From positions 1 to 42,391 of the forward strand of contig NZ_JAVBXR010000119.1 in the NCBI RefSeq assembly GCF_030824455.1: a stretch of DNA of 42,391 bases. Reading direction: 5' to 3'. Origin of the DNA: Desulfobulbus sp. GTDB lineage: Bacteria; Desulfobacterota; Desulfobulbia; Desulfobulbales; Desulfobulbaceae. The position numbers and the translations under genes are program-made. Positions 36,571 to 42,391 of this stretch are shown here, piece by piece. The notes beneath the pieces were generated by a model, which saw only the letters and a list, made by a program, of their open reading frames with translations, ran no database searches and was not told the origin of the DNA. The first letter of the stretch is position 1; each line of letters begins with the position of its first letter.

Positions 36571-37946
36571 AACGATTGACCATCCTGTTGGTAGAAGATG
36601 AAGATGAGCTGCGTCGTGAAACAGCCGCCTTTCTTGAGTTGTATTATGATAAAATATTGCAGGCGATAAACGGAAAGCAGGCACTTCAAATTTTTACAAC
36701 ACACTGCCCTGATTTGGTTATCAGCGATATCCGCATGCCGGTTATGGATGGTTTGGAACTGGCACTTCTATTGAAAAAGAATTACCCAGCTACTCCGATG
36801 ATTTTTTGCACAGCCTTTACGGAAACACCCTACCTACTCAAGGCTATCGAGCTTGGAGTTGCTGCTTTTGTCCGTAAACCGGTGGATACCGATGAGCTTC
36901 TGGCTGCCATTGACAAAGCAGCGGTTCCGCTGCTGCAACGTCGTGAGATCGAGAACATTTCAGGCGAACTGGCTGCATCGTTGACTGCGCAGATCGGCAA
37001 CACGCCACGCCAGTTGGCGGTGGCAGAGCAAGCACTGCGGGTAGCCCGCACCTCATTTAATATCCTTTTGCAGGGGGAGACCGGCAGCGGGAAATCTCGA
37101 CTGGCCGGCATAATCCACAACTTTAGCCCACGCCGTGACGCACCTTTTATCACCGTACAACTGGGGGCAATGCCGCTACATCTAGCAGAAAGTGAACTGT
37201 TTGGTCACCTCAAGGGCGCTTTCACCGGAGCCGACAGGCACCGCGTTGGAGTGGTTGAGACAGCTCAAGGGGGGACACTTTTTTTGGATGATATCGATAC
37301 ATGCTCGCTAGCCATGCAGGCTAAGCTGCTGCGTTTTGTTGAGTTAAAGCGTTTCGTTCCTGTCGGCGGGACTACAGAAAAAATGGTAGACCTGCGCATT
37401 GTCGCCAGCACGAACCGCGACCTGCGAGAAGAAATAAGGTGCGGTCGTTTTCGCGAGGATCTGTACTACCGACTGGCTGATGTCACTATCCAGCTACCGC
37501 CGCTCCGCGACATCGAGGCTGCCCTAGTTCCCCTTGCACTGAAGTTTCTGCAAGAAACCTGTGATGAGTTGGGGCGCGATTTACCCGTATTTGATGATAC
37601 TGCCCGCTGCGCGCTCACTGAGATATCCTGGACAGGAAACATCCGTCAGTTAAAAAGTGTTATCCGCCGAGTTGCACTCAACGCCGGTCATGTTGTTACG
37701 CGCAACGATCTTGTCGAGCATATGGATCTACCAAGGTCGGCGGCCTCTTCGGAAGCCTTCGATATCTCGCCCTACGCCCCTCCTCCTTTTCCTTGCAGTA
37801 TGAATTCCCTTGAAAAATGGTCTCTCGAACATGCTCTTCGTTTCTGTGGCGGTAAGCGGATGAAAACAGCCACCATGCTTGGTATGAATTATTACACTTT
37901 CCGCCGACGGCTAGTGAAACATGGGCTTGCTACCGAAGAAGAATAA
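36558..37946 (+). CDS. Sigma-54-dependent response regulator (NtrC family)
   Basis: A 462-residue activator. The receiver has Glu13/Asp14, phosphoacceptor Asp57 (ISDIRMP), Thr85 and Lys107. The AAA+ domain has Walker A GETGSGKS (173-180), the sigma-54 contact loop GAFTGA (220-225) and Walker B LFLDDI (241-246). The last 45 residues (EKWSLEHALRFCGGKRMKTATMLGMNYYTFRRRL) are a Fis-type helix-turn-helix. The intact GAFTGA loop indicates it opens sigma-54 polymerase complexes. Its partner kinase is the overlapping gene upstream. The nearest candidate target is the sigma-54-like promoter 220 bp downstream. Confidence 0.95.
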   Translation: MHELKRLTILLVEDEDELRRETAAFLELYYDKILQAINGKQALQIFTTHCPDLVISDIRMPVMDGLELALLLKKNYPATPMIFCTAFTETPYLLKAIELGVAAFVRKPVDTDELLAAIDKAAVPLLQRREIENISGELAASLTAQIGNTPRQLAVAEQALRVARTSFNILLQGETGSGKSRLAGIIHNFSPRRDAPFITVQLGAMPLHLAESELFGHLKGAFTGADRHRVGVVETAQGGTLFLDDIDTCSLAMQAKLLRFVELKRFVPVGGTTEKMVDLRIVASTNRDLREEIRCGRFREDLYYRLADVTIQLPPLRDIEAALVPLALKFLQETCDELGRDLPVFDDTARCALTEISWTGNIRQLKSVIRRVALNAGHVVTRNDLVEHMDLPRSAASSEAFDISPYAPPPFPCSMNSLEKWSLEHALRFCGGKRMKTATMLGMNYYTFRRRLVKHGLATEEE

Positions 37947-38025
37947 TTCTGCTCTCGTCATAACTCTGCTCCTCCCCCCTGTCTGCATCGAAACCGAAAC
38001 GACCCCGAATTTTACCTCCTTATCC

Positions 38026-38063
38026 ATTCGCAATACACCGCTAGCTCTGCGCTATTTGCAATA
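38026..38063 (+). promoter_or_regulatory. Possible activator sites upstream of the sigma-54 promoter
   Basis: ATTCGCAATA at 38026-38035 and ATTTGCAATA at 38054-38063 differ at one base and start 28 bp apart. The second lies in a 13-bp palindrome CTATTTGCAATAG (38052-38064). They are about 105-140 bp upstream of the -24 element, the usual place for enhancer sites of NtrC-type activators. ATTTGCAAT also occurs at the start codon of the kinase gene (34689-34697). Binding is inferred from position and repetition only. Confidence 0.4.
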
Positions 38064-38165
38064 GATATCTTTTTTGGATACCTACTAGCCTTTCCGCATA
38101 CCTAATATCTTAAAACAACCGCACGAAATTAAAACAAATTACGCAAATTCAAGATGATTCATGTT

Positions 38166-38182
38166 GGGCACGCCTTATGCTT
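38166..38182 (+). promoter_or_regulatory. Sigma-54-type promoter
   Basis: GGGCACGCCTTATGCTT matches the sigma-54 pattern TGGCACG-N4-TTGCW with the invariant GG (38167-38168) and GC (38179-38180) separated by exactly 10 bp; one mismatch lies in the -12 part and one at the leading T. The predicted start point is near 38192. It lies 220 bp downstream of a sigma-54-dependent activator gene. Confidence 0.65.
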
Positions 38183-38193
38183 TACACGACATC

Positions 38194-38382
38194 ATGAAAA
38201 CGTCAAACAGGGAACCTTTTCCTCAAGATATCCCCTACCTTTGCGTCTATTCCAGGGCACCCTTTCCCGAATGTTATTGCCATAACATCACCGGTCAAAC
38301 TGTGCCCAATATAGTCATGTATTGCATGGGGCGGTATCAAGACTGCCCTATTTATCGCATGAAATCCCAGGATAAAAAATAA
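38194..38382 (+). CDS. Small cysteine-rich protein, unknown
   Basis: A 62-residue protein with five cysteines (17, 27, 29, 44, 51) in the layout C-x9-CxC-x14-C-x6-C, ending DCPIYRMKSQDKK. The spacing suggests a metal site or redox cluster, not a classical zinc ribbon. It has no signal peptide. The frame can also be read from ATG 38161, but that codon overlaps the sigma-54 promoter, so ATG 38194 is preferred; it is only about 2 bases from the predicted transcription start, so the message would be nearly leaderless. I recognise no named family. Confidence 0.55.
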   Translation: MKTSNREPFPQDIPYLCVYSRAPFPECYCHNITGQTVPNIVMYCMGRYQDCPIYRMKSQDKK

Positions 38383-38534
38383 TTAATTTAATATCAATTA
38401 ATTGAAAACTAAAGCACCCATGCTGACCCTCAAGAGCATCCTTTATCGCAACCACCGGGAAAAGCAAACGTTGAGTGAAACCAAAATGCGCTCAGCTTTC
38501 AATGTCGACACCATTATGGGCATCATCGCCAATG

Positions 38535-38655
38535 GCCAGTTGATAGGCCAACTCAAGTTATTTGAAAAACCAGTACCACTAGGGACGCGTGATTTCCAAC
38601 CGCTTTGAGCGGTTCAGAACTCAGATCATCGGCTCTGCCGGTGGTAAATGACTAA
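38535..38655 (+). mobile_element. Right-end relic of a second IS200-type element
   Basis: The stretch from about 38545 (CCAACTCAAGTTATTTGAA, the transposase C-terminal QLKLFE) through AACCGCT-TTG-AGCGGTT (38598-38614) to ATCGGCTCTGCCGGTGG and TAAATGAC is clearly homologous to the right end of the element at 34560-34665. The left end and most of tnpA are absent. A 68-codon frame at 38402-38608 (MKTKAPMLTLKSILYRN onward) runs into this relic and is probably a chance fusion of unrelated DNA with the IS end. Confidence 0.75.
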
Positions 38656-38680
38656 TTCTTTTTAAGGAGGTTTTGTTGCA

Positions 38681-40228
38681 ATGAAGAAAACATTTAAAAG
38701 AACGATGATTGCAGTCTTACTAAGTGGTTTTGCGATACCTTGTGGATCGTTCGCCGCAGACTTAATTAATGATGGTTCAAGTACACCCAGTACAGATGGT
38801 TCTGATGCAACCTTATCGGGGGGACAGAGTAGTCCAGCAACTGTCATTTCGAGCTCTGGCATTACGAGTTCAGACAGTGGTGCTATAGAAACAGATCGCG
38901 GCATCATCATCAACAGTAATCCAGACGCTACTACGGGTGAATATTTCCAAATTGTCGATGGTGGCGAGACTGTTATGACTGCAATCGGTGGAACATCCAC
39001 GCAACTGCAGAGCGGAACCAGCACGCTGACAATTAATTTCGATGGCACGGTGGATATAGATGGGACTGGGGTCAACGTGACCGGTGGCGATCTGAACATG
39101 AACAACAACAATATTTCTGGTGTTGCAGATATCACAGCTTCAGGGGTGGTCTCATCTGGTTCCGTTTCAACAGGAACGCTATCAACAACCGGCGACGTCA
39201 CTGTCGGTGGGAATCAGACTGTTTCCGGATCATCAACAATAACTGGCAATCTTTCTGCGAATGGGGCAACAAATACTATCGGAGTTGCTGCTGTTTCAAC
39301 CAACACAATAAATGGAGCAACGAATACAATTTCTGGTACTACGGCAACAACTGTCACTGGATCAGACGCAAATATGAATCTATCGTCTGGTCTGGCTAAT
39401 TTAAACGTCACGGGAGGAGGTAGTATTAGTGTATATGGGACAACCCAGACACTTTCAACGGATGCTTCAACATTAAGCACTGAGCTCAACGGTGTTGGCA
39501 CGGCATCGAGCCAATCAGTTATCGCAGGTGCAACTTACCTGAACCGTATTGATGGAAATACGCTCGTTAATGGCAACTTGTACGTCAATGGAACTTTGAC
39601 GTATTCGTCAAATTCATCTGCAACAACTAGCGTATCTGACGGAACTAGTGTTCTTGTAACCAATGGAACGACATCTGAGAGTATCATTGCTGTCAATAAT
39701 GGAGAATCTACAACTCATGCAGTTGTTGATTCTAACGGTGTTATCACAATGTCATCCGGGGTAGCGACTGAGTCATCAACGTCTGTAACGTTGACAAACG
39801 GACTTGGAAATACGCATGGGTTAGTCGTCACTGAAAGTGCCACAACGCTTAGCGGTGGAACCCATTCTACGTCAATGACGCTTGATGATTCTGGAGCAAC
39901 TTTTAGCACAACATCTGGTGGACCATCGCAGGTACATGGCGTTGCTGATGGTACATCAACATACGATGCAGTAAATCTTGGACAGCTACGGAGTACAGAG
40001 GATAAACTTTCAGGAGGTATTGCAATGAGCAGTGCGTTCTCTGGAATTCCACAGGTTGATACAAATAAAAAGTTTTCTCTTGGTACCGGTTATGGATATT
40101 ACAACAGCCAAAGCGCCCTCGCGGTTGGTGGAAGTGTCAGGGTGTCTGACAACGCAGTGATTAAAACGGGTGTCGCGATTAGTAATGGAGATGCCTCGGT
40201 TAACGCTGGTTTTGGCTATTCTTGGTAA
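38681..40228 (+). CDS. YadA-type trimeric autotransporter adhesin
   Basis: A 515-residue surface protein. There is a signal peptide (MKKTFKRTMIAVLLSGFAIP, cleavage near SFA-A), then about 390 residues rich in Thr, Ser, Asn and Gly with repeating short strands (GATNTI, NTINGATNTISG) typical of a beta-roll or solenoid passenger. A neck motif follows (VHGVADGTSTYDAVNLGQLRS), then a C-terminal YadA anchor of about 80 residues ending GVAISNGDASVNAGFGYSW with the aromatic last residue expected for an outer-membrane barrel. Three chains form one 12-strand barrel. The stalk is short. AAGGAGG lies 10 bases before ATG 38681, directly after an IS200 relic. Composition is AT-rich relative to the core. 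Confidence 0.9.
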   Translation: MKKTFKRTMIAVLLSGFAIPCGSFAADLINDGSSTPSTDGSDATLSGGQSSPATVISSSGITSSDSGAIETDRGIIINSNPDATTGEYFQIVDGGETVMTAIGGTSTQLQSGTSTLTINFDGTVDIDGTGVNVTGGDLNMNNNNISGVADITASGVVSSGSVSTGTLSTTGDVTVGGNQTVSGSSTITGNLSANGATNTIGVAAVSTNTINGATNTISGTTATTVTGSDANMNLSSGLANLNVTGGGSISVYGTTQTLSTDASTLSTELNGVGTASSQSVIAGATYLNRIDGNTLVNGNLYVNGTLTYSSNSSATTSVSDGTSVLVTNGTTSESIIAVNNGESTTHAVVDSNGVITMSSGVATESSTSVTLTNGLGNTHGLVVTESATTLSGGTHSTSMTLDDSGATFSTTSGGPSQVHGVADGTSTYDAVNLGQLRSTEDKLSGGIAMSSAFSGIPQVDTNKKFSLGTGYGYYNSQSALAVGGSVRVSDNAVIKTGVAISNGDASVNAGFGYSW

Positions 40229-40276
40229 CGAATCAGAGAGGTTCAGTAACGTATCTATCTGTTACGCCTAAGGAAA

Positions 40277-40313
40277 AGCAAATGGCAGTTGGTTTATAAA
40301 GCTGCCATTTGCT
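40277..40313. terminator. Bidirectional-looking hairpin after the adhesin gene
   Basis: AGCAAATGGCAG (40277-40288) pairs perfectly with CTGCCATTTGCT (40302-40313) around a 13-nt loop. On the minus strand TTTTCC follows the stem, a better terminator for the small minus-strand frame whose stop codon lies in the loop. On the plus strand it lies 49 bp after the adhesin stop. Confidence 0.65.
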
Positions 40314-40530
40314 CAACCGCCTCCTGGTCGGTACAATCATTATTTGCTGAAGGATGATCAAGCCCATCATGGGGCGTATAGTTCCTTGGTGGGCCGACCA
40401 TTGCAGTTATGGTAATATTGGCGTAGGGACTCCAATGGGAGTTTGGGTAAGATATACTGCTGGAAAAGACCTGCCCAAGAGTTGACCGGAAGGGTGCGTC
40501 ACTTGGGTCCCAAATGGGTGCATTGATCAA
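40294..40530 (-). CDS. Small hypothetical protein, doubtful
   Basis: A 78-residue frame starting at TTG 40530 (INAPIWDPSDAPFRSTLGQV) and ending in the loop of a hairpin terminator. No signal, membrane segment or family is visible and no ribosome site precedes it. The terminator in the same direction is the main support. It may be the 3' end of a broken gene. Confidence 0.3.
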   Translation of the reverse strand: MINAPIWDPSDAPFRSTLGQVFSSSISYPNSHWSPYANITITAMVGPPRNYTPHDGLDHPSANNDCTDQEAVEQMAAL

Positions 40531-40683
40531 GCATGTTGAACTGGTTGTGGTTTTTCGCGTGAAACCTTATTTTGTCTCGCATTTAATTAATATTGCGCAA
40601 TTTTTTAATAAAATGTAAGGCAGGTGGCGGGAGAAATCTGAAAATTAACCGGTTGTCAAAAATACCCTTTACGAGGCCATTGT

Positions 40684-41295
40684 TTATTGAACGACCTCTT
40701 TTTTAATCGAAATACAGCCATTATTATCAGCCGGCATCAAAAAAATTTTTGTAGAAATGCCACCATCAAGCGCAATGATCGTTTTCGAAAACGCATTGAT
40801 CCGCTTCAGGTTACCGAAAGATTTAGAAGCCACATCGGCACACCTATTTTTCCAGTAAGTCACTGTTTCATACATACCTCCGCATCCATTTGCCTGATTT
40901 GGTGCAAAACTTTCGCTTGCATATGCGGAGGTGGCCATACCGGGCAGAGGCACTTCCATGGATACTGATACTAGACTTTGGTTTGGATTATTTGGTGGAA
41001 GAAAGACAAGAGCATTTGTGGATTCCGATTGAGATGTTAAGAATTTCGATACTTGATCAATTCTCGGTGCACAGGATTGAACGCCAGACTTTACTGCGGC
41101 AACTGTAATTTTTGATGGATTTTGAATTTGTACAATTGGATTTCTCTGCTGCGTTTCAATCGCAGTATTTTGTTCTGCTGCTTGTGCGGTAACATCTTTT
41201 GATTTCTTTTCTTTCGCACATGCTGAAAAGGATACTGTCGTGGCAATTGTTAAAAAAATAATTATTTTTTTTAATGATATTTGTCTACTATACAT
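40684..41295 (-). CDS. Lipoprotein of unknown function
   Basis: About 203 residues starting MYSRQISLKKIIIFLTIATT with lipobox-like FSAC (Cys26), followed by a charged and Gln/Thr-rich linker and a compact domain with four or more cysteines (VQSCAPR, NGCGGMYE, KNRCADV, NNGCISI), probably disulfide-bonded in the periplasm or on the outer membrane. AGAGGT lies 7 bases before ATG 41295; the longer frame to 41340 is less likely. Composition is AT-rich. I recognise no family. It is near the adhesin but on the opposite strand. The gap 40531-40683 holds no gene. Confidence 0.65.
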   Translation of the reverse strand: MYSRQISLKKIIIFLTIATTVSFSACAKEKKSKDVTAQAAEQNTAIETQQRNPIVQIQNPSKITVAAVKSGVQSCAPRIDQVSKFLTSQSESTNALVFLPPNNPNQSLVSVSMEVPLPGMATSAYASESFAPNQANGCGGMYETVTYWKNRCADVASKSFGNLKRINAFSKTIIALDGGISTKIFLMPADNNGCISIKKEVVQ

Positions 41296-41404
41296 ATTTG
41301 TACCTCTGTTTGTGGTGTTGAAATTGATGGTTCCATGCACTATGTTTGGAGTTAGCTTCGATATTTCGGTATTTTTTTATTTTTAATGAAAACTCTGCCT
41401 GCTG

Positions 41405-41695
41405 TTAGGCGGCCTGTTCAACCGCCGGAAGCATCATGGTATGTGCTTCGTCCAGTGTTTTTTTCTAATTGTGAATGGGGCCGAGATTTGTTTGCCAGTC
41501 CAGATACTCCATAATCGAGGTTCTTGCCACCGCAATCGGGTCACAGGTAACCAATACACCAGCGCATCCTTCATGGATTTCCATAATCGTTCAACAATAA
41601 CATTGTCCCACCAGACCACGAGCCTATCCCACTGACCCTGCTTCCTTTCTCTTCAATAGCTTTGACAAACTCGGCGACAGGATTACCAGGGTCAG
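41405..41695 (-). pseudogene. IS3-family transposase (OrfB) C-terminal remnant
   Basis: AEFVKAIEEKGSRVSG, then in another frame WWDNVIVERLWKSMK, then in a third EYLDWQTNLGPIHN and KKTLDEAHTMMLPAVEQAA are the end of an IS3-type integrase core, including the DNVIVERLWKS segment around the last catalytic glutamate region. At least two frameshifts and one stop break it, and the N-terminal part is missing. It marks mobile-element activity at the edge of the low-G+C region. Confidence 0.8.
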
Positions 41696-41750
41696 ATCTT
41701 GAATGTTGAATCACGCGGAGCGTGGTTGGGTGTGATGGCAATCGGTGGAG

Positions 41751-41771
41751 AAAAGGGGTCGGACCCCTTTT
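41751..41771. terminator. Hairpin with A/T-flanked GGGG/CCCC stem
   Basis: AAAAGGGG pairs with CCCCTTTT around loop TCGGA (41751-41771), with more T after it on the plus strand. It can terminate in both directions and lies 50 bp beyond the stop of the AspT-family gene. The string AAAGGGGTC-GGACCCCTTT is also a common bacterial repeat motif. Confidence 0.6.
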
Positions 41772-41821
41772 TCCCTGCCTTTTGTCCATCACTGCAGCCG
41801 ACGGTCTCCGCATTGATGGGG

Positions 41822-42391
41822 TTAAGGTGTGGGGACGGCGCCGCTGGACATGGCCAGCATCACCTGGACGATGATGATTTTCAGCACGGTTCCCACGCCG
41901 GGAAAGATCATCGCGTAGCCGATGTCGGGTTTGCCGGTTGGCGCCAGTTGATTGGCATAGGCGAGAATCGCCGGGTTGCCGGTGGCGCCGCTGGCCACGC
42001 CAAGCACGTCGTCAAAGTTCATCCCCAGCACGTAATAACCGAGCAGCAGCACCATCAGGATAACAGTCAGCAGGACGACCATGCCGGCGAACAGCATGTT
42101 GAGGCCGGCGCCGCCGATGTTCTGGACGAACGGCGCCCCGGAAGACATGCCGACTCCGGCGAGAAAGATGGTCAGGCCAAGATTGCGCAGCACGATGTTG
42201 GCCACCACCGGCATTCGCCAATTGAACGGGCCAAGACAACCGATATAGCCGAGCGCCAGGGACATGACCAGCGGCCCTCCGGCGGATCCCAGCTTGACGC
42301 TGCCGATGCCCGGGACCGGAATGGGAAGCAGTCCGATCAGTCCGCCGGCAACCAGCCCCAGCGCCAGGGAAACAAAACTGAATTCCGTTTC
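41822..42391 (-). CDS. AspT/YidE-family transporter, C-terminal part (continues beyond the window)
   Basis: The last 189 residues of an aspartate:alanine-exchanger family permease; the 5' part lies to the right of the window. Five or so hydrophobic segments are visible, with GASGATGNPAILAYANQ and TGKPDIGYAMIFPGVGTVLKII, both typical of the AspT/YidE/YbjL repeat. The frame is open to the last base. Composition is core-like, so the low-G+C region ends before it. Confidence 0.85.
   Translation of the reverse strand, partial: ETEFSFVSLALGLVAGGLIGLLPIPVPGIGSVKLGSAGGPLVMSLALGYIGCLGPFNWRMPVVANIVLRNLGLTIFLAGVGMSSGAPFVQNIGGAGLNMLFAGMVVLLTVILMVLLLGYYVLGMNFDDVLGVASGATGNPAILAYANQLAPTGKPDIGYAMIFPGVGTVLKIIIVQVMLAMSSGAVPTP

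Noticed and set aside
38402..38608. 68-codon frame before the adhesin gene
   Set aside because: Its C-terminal part is the tail of an IS200 transposase and IS end; the N-terminal part has no ribosome site.

Overview
The window looks like a chromosomal segment of a Gram-negative bacterium with a G+C-rich core. Outer-membrane machinery is present (Pqi system, lipoproteins, a YadA-type autotransporter). The gene content (MetX/MetW, EpsC-type CysE, a receiver-pyruvate kinase fusion, a sigma-54 two-component pair, NhaB) would fit Desulfobacterota, perhaps Desulfobulbales. That assignment is inferred from gene content only.

Positions 1-30440 are mostly well-packed, G+C-rich core genes. On the minus strand, metX-metW-cysE overlap and are followed closely by a large HD-GYP sensor and cysK, giving a methionine/cysteine synthesis cluster with a cyclic-di-GMP-type sensor inside it. 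Next come a BPSS1780-like membrane protein, a YdjM-like protein translationally coupled to a PatB/MalY C-S lyase, ettA, and a run of EamA exporter, AraC regulator, LysE exporter and cupin. A response-regulator receiver fused to a full-length pyruvate kinase lies at 16614-18404. Small conserved or unknown proteins follow at 18578-20147. The plus-strand run lpdA-pyrC-yciH-nhaB has a recognisable sigma-70 promoter. A complete Pqi operon (two single-domain PqiA proteins, PqiB, PqiC) runs on the minus strand at 25537-29024, and a pirin gene diverges from it.

From about 30440 to 41800 base composition drops and the organisation becomes a patchwork: a GNAT-nitrilase fusion gene, frameshifted gene scraps, two small unknown envelope proteins, a decayed IS200/IS605-family element, a histidine kinase and sigma-54 response regulator pair, a sigma-54-like promoter before a 62-residue cysteine-rich protein, a second IS200 relic, a trimeric autotransporter adhesin, an unknown lipoprotein and an IS3-family remnant. 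The window ends inside an AspT/YidE-family transporter gene with core-like composition.

The most interesting unit is 34060-40230. Two relics of the same IS200-type element, in the same orientation, stand directly before the kinase gene and directly before the adhesin gene. Between them lie a kinase/activator pair and a sigma-54-like promoter with repeated ATTYGCAATA motifs upstream. I infer a regulated surface-adhesin module in which the kinase senses something at the membrane, the activator turns on the small cysteine-rich gene, and possibly the adhesin. The second oddity is the receiver-pyruvate kinase fusion, which would put the last step of glycolysis under phosphorelay control.
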